DNA of 64,000 nucleotides from Sphingopyxis sp. USTB-05 (GTDB lineage: Bacteria; Pseudomonadota; Alphaproteobacteria; Sphingomonadales; Sphingomonadaceae): contig NZ_CP084712.1 in assembly GCF_023822045.1 (NCBI RefSeq), forward strand, positions 2,790,001 to 2,854,000, written 5' to 3'. Position 1 is the stretch's first letter. Every line of letters starts with the position of its first letter. Below the pieces are notes generated by a model, which was not told the DNA's origin, did not search any database, and saw only the letters and a list, made by a program, of their open reading frames with translations. The translations under genes and the position numbers were made by a program. Positions 40,631 through 48,075 of the stretch are shown here, piece after piece.

Positions 40631-41881
40631 ATGCTCACTGAAATCAACTTCGACGGCATCATCGGCCCCAGCCACAATTATGCCGGGCTCAGCCGCGGCA
40701 ATATCGCATCGGCAAGCAATGCCGGCGACGTGTCGCAGCCGCGCGCCGCGGCGCTGCAAGGCATCGAGAAGATGCGCCACAATCTGGCGCTTGGCCTGCC
40801 CCAAGGTTTCTTCATGCCGCTGGATCGCCCCGACGCGCCTTGGCTGCAGACGCTTGGCACGACGCCCGAAGGCGCCGAGGAGCATTTGCGTGCGCAGGCC
40901 TGGTCGGCCTCGTCGATGTGGGCGGCAAACGCAGCAACCGTTTCCCCCGCTCCCGACAGCGCCGACGGCAAATGCCACCTGACCGTCGCGAACCTCGTCA
41001 CCATGCCGCACCGCAGCCACGAATGGCCGGGCACGCTGGCGCAGCTTCGCCTTGCCTTCGCGCACCCCGCCTTTGCAGTGCATACGCCGATCCCCGCGCC
41101 GTTCGGCGACGAGGGCGCGGCGAACCATATGCGGCTGTGCAGCGGACATGATGGTGAGGGTGTCGAAATCTTCGTCTATGGCGTCGGTGGCGGCCGCTTT
41201 CCAGCGCGCCAGCATCTCGACGCGTCGAAGGCGATCGCGCGCAACCACCGGCTCGACCCGGCGCGCACGCTGTTCATCCGTCAGTCGGATACGGCGATCC
41301 AGGGCGGCGCGTTCCACAACGACGTCGTCGCGGTCGCGAACGAGCATGTGCTCTTCACCCATGAAACGGCGTTCGAGGATCGCGACGCCGCACATGCCGA
41401 AATTCGCGCGGCCTTCCCCGCAGTCGAGATCGTCGAGGTTCCCGCGAGCGCGGTGAGCCTGCCCGATGCGATCAAATCCTATCTGTTCAACGCACAGCTC
41501 GTCAGCCTGCCCGACGGGGGCGGCATGGGCCTGGTGCTGCCGACCGAGGCGCAGGATACGCCCGCGGTTTGGAACTGGCTGGAGGCGCATGTCGCGGGCA
41601 ACGGTCCGATCCGCCGCCTGCTGCCGGTCAACGTCCGCCAGTCGATGGCGAATGGTGGCGGGCCCGCATGCCTTCGTTTGCGGGTCGTTGCCGATCCTGC
41701 AACGGTCGACCCGCGTTTCATTGCCGACGATGCGAAGCTCGACCGGATCGCCGATGTTGTGGCGAAGCACTGGCCCGAAGCGATCGCGCCCGGCGACCTC
41801 GCCTCGGCGACGCTGGCGGGCGACGTGCGCGCGGCGCGCGCGGCGCTGCTCGAAACGCTCGACCTCGGCGAGTTGGGCTGA
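40631..41881 (+). CDS. astB: N-succinylarginine dihydrolase
   Basis: A 416-aa enzyme of the guanidino-group hydrolase (amidinotransferase-like) fold. It begins TEINFDGIIGPSHNYAGLSRGN, a near-invariant AstB motif, with the active-site region TVANLVTMPHRSHEWPGTLAQL and FRQ-type loops, and a C-terminal catalytic Cys in NGGGPACLRLRV. It hydrolyses succinylarginine to succinylornithine, releasing ammonia and CO2. It is 3 bases downstream of astA and 6 bases upstream of a further gene, forming one transcription unit. Confidence 0.95.
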   Translation: MLTEINFDGIIGPSHNYAGLSRGNIASASNAGDVSQPRAAALQGIEKMRHNLALGLPQGFFMPLDRPDAPWLQTLGTTPEGAEEHLRAQAWSASSMWAANAATVSPAPDSADGKCHLTVANLVTMPHRSHEWPGTLAQLRLAFAHPAFAVHTPIPAPFGDEGAANHMRLCSGHDGEGVEIFVYGVGGGRFPARQHLDASKAIARNHRLDPARTLFIRQSDTAIQGGAFHNDVVAVANEHVLFTHETAFEDRDAAHAEIRAAFPAVEIVEVPASAVSLPDAIKSYLFNAQLVSLPDGGGMGLVLPTEAQDTPAVWNWLEAHVAGNGPIRRLLPVNVRQSMANGGGPACLRLRVVADPATVDPRFIADDAKLDRIADVVAKHWPEAIAPGDLASATLAGDVRAARAALLETLDLGELG

Positions 41882-41887
41882 AGCCGC

Positions 41888-42556
41888 TTGCAGGTTCGCG
41901 AACTAGTCGACACGGCGCAAATCCCGGGAGGCGACGAACTGCGCCTGTACCGGCGCGGCGGTGATTTCATCATCGCAATCGGCGGCAACGAGCTGATGAA
42001 CAGCCGGATGAGCGGGTCCGAGGAGGCGCTCGCCGTGATGAGCTGCGAGCGGCTGCGGAGCCCGGACGACGCGCATCTGCTGATCGGCGGCTATGGCATG
42101 GGCTTTACCCTGCGCGCGGCGTTGGCGGCGCTTGGTCCGTCGGCGCGCATCACGGTGGCCGAGTTGGTCCCCGCGATCATCGACTGGGCGCGCGGACCGA
42201 TGGCGGAGCTGGCCGCGGGATGCCTGGACGATCGCCGCGTCGAACTCGTCGTCGGCGACGTCGCGGCCGCGATCGCCGAAGGGCGCAGCCGCTATGACGC
42301 GATCCTGCTCGATGTCGACAATGGCCCCGACGGGCTGGTCCGGCAGGCGAACGACGGCATATATTCGGCCGCGGGGCTCGCGTCGGCAAAGGCGGCGCTA
42401 CGCCCCGGCGGCATATTGGCGATATGGTCGGCGGCGCCCGACCCGCGTTTCATGCGGCGTCTTATGGCGGCGGGGTTCCGGGTCGACGAGGTCACGGTGC
42501 GCGCGCGCAGCAACGGCAAGGGCGCGCGCCACACCATCTGGTTTGCGAAAGTGTAG
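41888..42556 (+). CDS. Spermidine-synthase-like / class I SAM-dependent protein
   Basis: A 222-aa Rossmann-fold protein resembling the spermidine synthase superfamily: LLIGGYGMGFTLRAAL (motif I), AELVPAIIDWAR (acidic residue), VGDVAAAIAEGRSRYDAILLDVDNGP with the acidic catalytic loop, and GGILAIWSAAPDP. The TTG at 41888 is the only start compatible with the conserved N-terminal part, so expression may be low or depend on coupling with astB 6 bases upstream. Such proteins are often annotated as spermidine synthase, but the N-terminal tetramerisation strand appears shortened. Whether it is an aminopropyltransferase or a methyltransferase cannot be decided. Confidence 0.7.
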   Translation: MQVRELVDTAQIPGGDELRLYRRGGDFIIAIGGNELMNSRMSGSEEALAVMSCERLRSPDDAHLLIGGYGMGFTLRAALAALGPSARITVAELVPAIIDWARGPMAELAAGCLDDRRVELVVGDVAAAIAEGRSRYDAILLDVDNGPDGLVRQANDGIYSAAGLASAKAALRPGGILAIWSAAPDPRFMRRLMAAGFRVDEVTVRARSNGKGARHTIWFAKV

Positions 42557-42595
42557 GTCGGGCGGTTCGCCCGATTGCTGACATACTCTGTCATC

Positions 42596-42683
42596 GTCAC
42601 CCCGGACTTGATCCGGGGTCTCGCTTGATGTCGAAGCTAGTGCGCGCGCAAAAAGCGGGATCCCGGGTCAAGCCCGGGATGAC
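42596..42683. repeat. Palindromic repeat R1, copy e
   Basis: Fifth copy of the palindrome: GTCACCCCGGACTTGATCC at the left and AAGCGGGATCCCGGG with TCAAGCCCGGGATGAC at the right. Beyond it, CCACCCCAAACCGACATCGG (42711-42730) matches, inverted, the edge sequence of module L (GATGTCGGTTTTGGGGTGG). The interior of the module is absent. Gap 42557-42817 is otherwise empty. Confidence 0.92.
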
Positions 42684-42817
42684 GGGCGTGGGTGAGTGAA
42701 CATCAGCTCTCCACCCCAAACCGACATCGGTAAATCCCGCCACTGGCCCATCACGTGCCAAGCCGCTAAGCATCTTGGCAAGGGCGGGACTCTAATCCTT
42801 TGGCGAGGAGAGCCGAG

Positions 42818-43777
42818 ATGTCATCGAGCGAGGGACCCGCGATCTGGCCCGATCTGTGCTGGGCCGACTGGCGCGACACGGCGATCACGCTGCAGCTATG
42901 GACGCAGATCGTCGGCAAGATCCGCCTGTCGCTGACGCCCTGGCTCAACCACGGCTGGCAGGTCCCGCTCTATGTCAGCGCGCGCGGGCTGACGACATCG
43001 CCGATCCCCGTCGAGCATGAACTGCTCGAGATCGAATTCGACTTCATCGTCCATCGGCTGATCTGCCGCACCAGCACGGGGCAGGAACGCGAACTCGTCC
43101 TCGAACCGCGCAGCGTTGCCGATTTTCACGACCGGCTGCTCGGGCTGCTCGCCGACCTGGGCATCGCGGTACGCATATATGGCGTACCCAATGAAGTGCC
43201 CGACCCCATCCCCTTCGCGCGCGACGAAAGCCACGCGAGCTATGACGCCGATGCAGCGCATCGTTTCTGGCGCGCGCTGGTACAAGTCGACCGCGTGTTC
43301 AGGCTGTTCCGCAGCGGCTTCCTTGGCAAGGCGAGCCCGGTGCATTTCTTCTGGGGCAGCTTCGACCTTGCGGTCACGCGCTTTTCGGGCCGCGCGGCGC
43401 CGCCGCATCCGGGCGGTGTACCGGGGCTTCCCGACGCAGTGACGCGCGAGGCCTATTCGCACGAAGTCAGCAGCGCGGGCTTCTGGCCGGGCGGCGATAC
43501 GTTCCCCGAGCCGGCCTTTTATTCCTATGCCTATCCCGAACCGTCCGGGTTTCGGGACTATCCGGTGCCCGCCGCGGCACGCTTCGATGCCGGCATGGGC
43601 GAATATATTCTGCCCTATGAAGCGGTGCGGACGGCGGCGTCGCCGGATGCACTGCTCCTCGATTTTCTGGAAAGCACCTATGGTGCGGCCGCCGATGCCG
43701 CGCGCTGGGACCGCGCCGCGCTAGAATGTCCGATGGGAGCACCGGCGCGGGTGCGCGAGACAAAGGAGGATGCATGA
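42818..43777 (+). CDS. DUF5996 family protein
   Basis: A 319-aa protein without known catalytic motif that fits the DUF5996 family: WPDLCWADWRDTAITLQLWTQIVGKIRLSLTPWLNHGW at the start, then HELLEIEFDFIVHRL, ASPVHFFWGSFDLAVTRFSG, and PGFRDY-type Pro/Tyr-rich repeats (FPEPAFYSYAYPEP) near the end, with many aromatic residues and acidic loops. It is predicted to be soluble and cytosolic. The ATG at 42818 follows GGAGAG at correct spacing. Its stop overlaps the start of the zinc-finger protein (ATGA), so the two may function together. Its function is unknown. Confidence 0.8.
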   Translation: MSSSEGPAIWPDLCWADWRDTAITLQLWTQIVGKIRLSLTPWLNHGWQVPLYVSARGLTTSPIPVEHELLEIEFDFIVHRLICRTSTGQERELVLEPRSVADFHDRLLGLLADLGIAVRIYGVPNEVPDPIPFARDESHASYDADAAHRFWRALVQVDRVFRLFRSGFLGKASPVHFFWGSFDLAVTRFSGRAAPPHPGGVPGLPDAVTREAYSHEVSSAGFWPGGDTFPEPAFYSYAYPEPSGFRDYPVPAAARFDAGMGEYILPYEAVRTAASPDALLLDFLESTYGAAADAARWDRAALECPMGAPARVRETKEDA

Positions 43778-44076
43778 CGGGCTGTTCGCACGAAAACGCG
43801 ATCCAAGAGGTCGTCCCGAGCGCCAAGGGGTGCGAGGAATGCCTGCGTACGGGCGGCATCTGGGTGCATCTGCGCCTGTGCCGCACCTGCGGCCATGTCG
43901 GCTGCTGCGACGATTCGCCCGCACGCCACGCCCGCGCGCATTTCCACGAGACGGCGCATCCGATCATCGAGGGCTATGATCCGCCAGAGGGGTGGGGCTG
44001 GTGCTATGTCGACGACGTCGTCGTCGCGCTTCCCGGCCAGACGCCGCAGATCGGACCGATCCCGCGCTATTTTTAG
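43774..44076 (+). CDS. UBP-type zinc-finger protein
   Basis: A 100-aa zinc-finger protein of the UBP type (ZnF_UBP), also found in ubiquitin-specific proteases: C4-x-H6, C20-x2-C23, LCRTCGHVGCCDDSPARHARAHFHETAHPII with additional Cys/His ligands, and a final aromatic loop (WGWCYVDDVV). Bacterial members are stand-alone, and their ligand is unknown. The ATG at 43774 has an excellent ribosome site (AAAGGAGG) within the previous gene's end. It overlaps the DUF5996 stop by four bases. There is no bacterial ubiquitin system, so the name describes the fold only. Confidence 0.85.
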   Translation: MTGCSHENAIQEVVPSAKGCEECLRTGGIWVHLRLCRTCGHVGCCDDSPARHARAHFHETAHPIIEGYDPPEGWGWCYVDDVVVALPGQTPQIGPIPRYF

Positions 44077-44174
44077 GCACCCTTCCCTGTTCTGTCGGAT
44101 TAACTTACAATTTACCATAAGCCCGGCGCGCCGAATCACGCATTTGCGCCAGTGGCACGACGCTTGCTTAGGCT

Positions 44175-44420
44175 ATGGTGATGCTGAAAAAGATCGGACG
44201 CCTGTTCGTCATCAAGACACGCTTCGAAGCGTGCCTCATCATTTATGCGCTTGCCGTCGGGGCGATGGCGCGCGGCGCGAACTATATCCACGAATATCCC
44301 GGCACCGGCGGCAAGCTGCTGCTGCTCGCATGCACCGGATCGGTGTTCCTTGCGGGCGCAAAGATTTTCGACTGCCTGCGCTATGAGCAAGCCGCGGAGG
44401 CGGCGCGACAAGCGGAGTAG
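44175..44420 (+). CDS. Small membrane protein, unknown function
   Basis: An 81-aa protein with a short basic N terminus (MVMLKKIGRLFVIKTRFE), two predicted hydrophobic segments (ACLIIYALAVGAMARGA and LLLLACTGSVFLAGAKIFDCL) and a charged tail. I do not recognise a family. An in-frame ATG at 44181 is also possible. It starts 98 bases after the zinc-finger gene and ends 47 bases before the hydrolase gene at 44467. The composition is like its neighbours, so a real gene is likely, but no function can be given. Confidence 0.6.
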   Translation: MVMLKKIGRLFVIKTRFEACLIIYALAVGAMARGANYIHEYPGTGGKLLLLACTGSVFLAGAKIFDCLRYEQAAEAARQAE

Positions 44421-44466
44421 ATCAGCGGTCTTTCGCCGGTCATCCAGATATGCGAAGGCATCGGCC

Positions 44467-45222
44467 ATGAGCAGGATCAGCGGCCGGCCGGCCATCCGCA
44501 GCGAGCATGTTTACGGCCTCAGCCTGCGCGTCGCGCGCTGGCGCGAAGGCGCGCCTGGTACGCCCTTGCTATTCCTCAATGGCATCGGTGCCGACCTGGT
44601 CGCCGCCGCACCGCTGCTCGCGCAGATTACCGGTCGCGAAATATGGACGCTCGATATGCCCGGCGTCGGCGGCTCGCCTGACGCGCTGCTGCCTTATGCC
44701 GCGCCGACGATCGCGGCGGTGGTGATGGAGATTGCCGATCGCCTTGGCCACAGGACAATCGACGTCGCCGGTTTCAGTTGGGGCGGCGCGCTGGCGCAAC
44801 AGGTCGCGATCCAGTTCCCAGGACGCGTGCGCCGGCTGGTGCTGATGGCCACAACACCGGTCATGGGTGCGCCTGGAATCGGATGGGCGGCTATGTTCGA
44901 TCACGACATGCTCGCGAGCGGGCTCAAGATCCAGACCGCTACTCCGCTAGGCATCGCATATCAGAGTGCCGCAATGATCGGATGGAGCAGCATGGCGTTT
45001 CTGTCGGGGCTGAACAAGATTCCGACGCTGGTGCTGATGGGCGAACAGGACGGCGTAATGCCCGCCTGTTATGGCGAGATGCTTGCCGAGCACATCGACG
45101 GCGCGGTGCTGGAAGTCGTGCCGGGTTCGCACCTCTTCCCCTTCACCCACGCCGCAGCCATCTCGGCGCGAATCAGCGCGTTTCTGGATCAGGCGCCGAC
45201 GGGGCAACAAGCCGCCGCGTAA
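44467..45222 (+). CDS. Alpha/beta hydrolase similar to PHA depolymerase
   Basis: A 251-aa alpha/beta hydrolase. LLFLNGIGADLVAAAPLL (about 34-51), TLDMPGVGGSPDALLPY and nucleophile elbow GFSWGGALAQQ (102-112, Ser104) are very like intracellular medium-chain polyhydroxyalkanoate depolymerases (PhaZ), as is the C-terminal LVLMGEQDGVMP with the acid and GSHLFPF with the His. It is shorter than PhaZ (about 280 aa) in the lid region. It may hydrolyse a polyester or a small ester; the PHA role is inferred. The ATG at 44467 fits the family start. It ends convergently with the next gene with 50 bases of overlap. Confidence 0.72.
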   Translation: MSRISGRPAIRSEHVYGLSLRVARWREGAPGTPLLFLNGIGADLVAAAPLLAQITGREIWTLDMPGVGGSPDALLPYAAPTIAAVVMEIADRLGHRTIDVAGFSWGGALAQQVAIQFPGRVRRLVLMATTPVMGAPGIGWAAMFDHDMLASGLKIQTATPLGIAYQSAAMIGWSSMAFLSGLNKIPTLVLMGEQDGVMPACYGEMLAEHIDGAVLEVVPGSHLFPFTHAAAISARISAFLDQAPTGQQAAA

Positions 45223-46216
45223 GAAAGTCTGCGATCGCATTCGCGGTCGCGTCGGGCGCCTCTTCCATCGGCAGATGGCCGATGCCGGGCAGGATCACGA
45301 CTTCCGACCCCGCGATGCGCTCGTTGAACGTCTTTGCGGCGCTGGGGTTGATCAACCGGTCCTTGTCGCCAAACAGGATCAAGGTGGGCGCCTTGATCTC
45401 ACCTACCCGCGCCGCCATCGCCGGTTCACGGTCCATCCGCGCCCGCAGCACGGTTGCCGCCCGATTGCCTGGAAAACGCAGCAATTCCCAATAGCGGTCG
45501 ATCATCGCGTCATCGACGATCTCCTGCTTCTCGACCGACCCGCGCAGCGACTGTTCGACGAGCATCCGTGGCGTCACCCGCGTCGCGAGCCAGCGCCCGA
45601 AGGGATATTCGAGAACCCGGAAGCCGACATTCGATTCGGGCCGTTTCTCACCCGGCCGCAGCGGCATCCCCGCGGCATCGATCAGCAACAGCGCATCGAC
45701 GCGTGCGGGCTGCGCAAGTGCGTAGCGCCAGGCGACCCAGCCGCCCATCGAATTGCCGCCGAGGATGAAATGATCGAGCCCAAGCTTTGCCGCGACGACA
45801 TCGACCGCATCCATCATCCCCTGCGCCGAATAATCGGTGTCGGGAATCGCGCCGGTCAGGCCGTGCCCGGGCAGATCGAGCGTGACCACGCGATAGGTCT
45901 CGCCGAGCCGCTTCACCAGCGGTTCCCACGTATGCAGGCTGGCGTTGGCGCCATGGATCAGGATGATCGCCCGATCGCCGCGCTTGCCCTGATCGCGGTA
46001 GTGGATGCGCTGTCCCGCCGGGCCGGCCACGAAAGCGCCAGCGGGCCCGCTATATTTGGCGATCATCGCATCACGGTCGGTGTCGGGCGTCAGGAGCAAT
46101 AGGAAACCGACGACGATCGTAACGAGCAGCGCGAGTGGGATCAGTACCCGCTTGCGGCGGAAGAACGGGCGCCGCGGTGGCGGCGGCGGGTCGAAATCCA
46201 TGTCGTCAGCGATCAT
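45173..46216 (-). CDS. Membrane-anchored alpha/beta hydrolase
   Basis: A 347-aa protein with an N-terminal Pro/Arg-rich tail and one membrane helix (VLIPLALLVTIVVGFLLLL, about residues 24-42), followed by an alpha/beta-hydrolase domain: ILIHGANASLHTW, VVTLDLPGHGLTG, elbow GGNSMGGWVAWRYAL, FGDKDRLIN with the acid and GIGHLPMEEAP with the His. It is probably anchored in the inner membrane with the catalytic domain outside. The ATG at 46216 is chosen because of the natural start (MIADDMDFDPPPPP). The 3' end overlaps the end of the opposite gene by 50 bases. Substrate unknown. Confidence 0.85.
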   Translation of the reverse strand: MIADDMDFDPPPPPRRPFFRRKRVLIPLALLVTIVVGFLLLLTPDTDRDAMIAKYSGPAGAFVAGPAGQRIHYRDQGKRGDRAIILIHGANASLHTWEPLVKRLGETYRVVTLDLPGHGLTGAIPDTDYSAQGMMDAVDVVAAKLGLDHFILGGNSMGGWVAWRYALAQPARVDALLLIDAAGMPLRPGEKRPESNVGFRVLEYPFGRWLATRVTPRMLVEQSLRGSVEKQEIVDDAMIDRYWELLRFPGNRAATVLRARMDREPAMAARVGEIKAPTLILFGDKDRLINPSAAKTFNERIAGSEVVILPGIGHLPMEEAPDATANAIADFLTRRLVAPSAPDPETR

Positions 46217-46276
46217 CACGCCCCCCTCTAGGCTCGAGCGCGAACCTAACGAACAAGTCGGGTGGGTCAATCTATC

Positions 46277-47944
46277 CTAAGGATGAAGCGACCGGCGGAA
46301 GGTTTCGGGCAGGAAGAGTAGCCCGATGACCAGGGTTATCACCGCGACGATCACCGGATACCACAGGCCATAATAGATATTGCCTGTCGCGGCGACCATC
46401 GCGAACGCCGTCGTCGGCAGGAAGCCGCCGAACCAGCCATTGCCGATGTGATAGGGCAGCGACATCGCGGTGTAGCGGATGCGGCTGGGAAACAGTTCGA
46501 CCAGCAGCGCCGCGATCGGACCGTAAACCATCGTCACGAGCAGCACGAGGTAGAAGAGAATCGCAACGACCAGCGGCTTGTTCATCGCATCGAGATCGGC
46601 CTTGGCAGGATAGCCCGCAGCGGCGGTCGCGGCGGAAAGCTCCTTGCGGAACGCTTCGGCCGCGGCGGCGCGGTCTTCCTCTGCGAGCCGCCAAGGCTCA
46701 GGCGCGACGAGCACACGATTGCCGACCCAAACGTCTGCGGCCTCGCCGGTGCGACGCGGGCGCGTCACGCTGGTGTAGCTGACGCCAGCCTTGGCGAGCG
46801 CCGACTTGGCGATATCGCAGCCGGTGCTTTCGAATTTTTCCTTGCCGATCGGATCGAACTGGAACGCGCAGGCGCCGGGGTCGGCGTTGACCTTTACCGC
46901 AGCGGTCGCCTGCGCCTTTGCCATCGCGGGATTGGCGGCTTCGGTCAGCATATGGAACGCCGGGAAATAGGTGATCGCGGCGAGCGCGCAGCCCGCGAGG
47001 ATGATCGGCTTGCGTCCGATCTTGTCGCTGAGCCAGCCGAAGAAGATGAAGAAAGGCGTACCGAGCGCGAGCGCAATGGCGATCAGGATGTTCGCGGTCG
47101 CGCCATCGACCTTCAGCGTCTTTTCGAGAAAGAAGAGCGCATAGAATTGCCCCGAGTACCAGACCACCGCCTGCCCCGCGACCGCCCCGAAGAGCGCGAC
47201 GACGACCCATTTCAGGTTTTCCCAGCGACCGAATGCCTCGGTCAGCGGAGCTTTGGAGGTCGTGCCCTCCTCCTTCATCTGCTTGAAGACCGGGCTTTCC
47301 TCGAGCTGGAGGCGGATCCACAGCGACACGCCGAGCAGAATGACCGAGATCAGGAAGGGAATACGCCAGCCCCAGTCGGCGAAGGCTGCCTCGCCCATTG
47401 CCGAGCGAATGACGATCACGACGCCGAGCGCCGCGAACAGCCCGAGCGTCGCGGTTGTCTGGATAAAGCTGGTGAAGAGGCCGCGTTTGCCGTCGGGGGC
47501 ATGTTCGGCGACATAAGTGGCGGCGCCGCCATATTCACCGCCGAGCGCGAGCCCCTGAACGAGGCGCAGCAGCACAAGCAGGATCGGCGCCGCAACCCCG
47601 ATCGAGGTATAGCTGGGCAGCACGCCGACGAGGAAGGTCGAGGCGCCCATCAGGCCCATGGTGACCAGAAAGGTGTTCTTGCGCCCGACGAGATCGCCGA
47701 TGCGCCCGAAGACGAGCGCACCGAATGGCCTTACGGCAAAACCCGCGGCAAAGGCCGCGAGTGCGAAAATGAAACCGGTGGTTTCGTTGACGCCCGAAAA
47801 AAATTGCGCCGAGATGATCGTCGCGAGCAAGCCGTAGAGGTAGAAGTCATACCATTCGAACACCGTGCCAAGCGACGAGGCCAGGATGACCTTTCGTTCG
47901 CTCTGCCGGGCATCGACCGTAACTGCTGCTCCGCCTTCGGCCAT
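46277..47944 (-). CDS. MHS/MFS transporter with a periplasmic insert
   Basis: A 555-aa transporter of the metabolite:H+ symporter group (ProP/KgtP/ShiA relatives). Key signatures are FEWYDFYLYGLLA (29-41), FGRIGDLVGRKN (79-90) and the cytoplasmic loop GWLSDKIGRKP (303-313). Helices are normal up to about residue 330, then about 120 residues (332-455) with C359 and C376 form an extra domain between helices 9 and 10, predicted to face the periplasm. Typical relatives have about 430-450 aa. The substrate is a small organic acid, amino acid or betaine, not determinable here. It stands alone on the minus strand. Confidence 0.88.
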   Translation of the reverse strand: MAEGGAAVTVDARQSERKVILASSLGTVFEWYDFYLYGLLATIISAQFFSGVNETTGFIFALAAFAAGFAVRPFGALVFGRIGDLVGRKNTFLVTMGLMGASTFLVGVLPSYTSIGVAAPILLVLLRLVQGLALGGEYGGAATYVAEHAPDGKRGLFTSFIQTTATLGLFAALGVVIVIRSAMGEAAFADWGWRIPFLISVILLGVSLWIRLQLEESPVFKQMKEEGTTSKAPLTEAFGRWENLKWVVVALFGAVAGQAVVWYSGQFYALFFLEKTLKVDGATANILIAIALALGTPFFIFFGWLSDKIGRKPIILAGCALAAITYFPAFHMLTEAANPAMAKAQATAAVKVNADPGACAFQFDPIGKEKFESTGCDIAKSALAKAGVSYTSVTRPRRTGEAADVWVGNRVLVAPEPWRLAEEDRAAAAEAFRKELSAATAAAGYPAKADLDAMNKPLVVAILFYLVLLVTMVYGPIAALLVELFPSRIRYTAMSLPYHIGNGWFGGFLPTTAFAMVAATGNIYYGLWYPVIVAVITLVIGLLFLPETFRRSLHP

Positions 47945-48030
47945 CCTTCACCCCTCTCATACGCCCCGCCATTTTGCCGGGCTTTTGTTTGAGCGAGGAA
48001 TAGCGAAGCTGGCTTGCACCGAGCTTTCGT

Positions 48031-48051
48031 CCCCCTCTCAAAGAGAGGGGG
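48031..48051. terminator. Hairpin downstream of rhlE
   Basis: CCCCCTCTC-AAA-GAGAGGGGG, a perfect 9-bp stem with a 3-base loop, 25 bases after the rhlE stop codon on the minus strand and upstream of the MFS gene start. It lacks a T-run, so it is a probable but not proven terminator. Confidence 0.5.
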
Positions 48052-48075
48052 AACCTAGCGGCGCGGTTGCTCGCG

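Noticed and set aside
38966..41770. A 934-codon minus-strand frame across the M20 hydrolase, astA and astB
   Set aside because: Antisense shadow of three well-supported genes with strong motifs; no motifs of its own.
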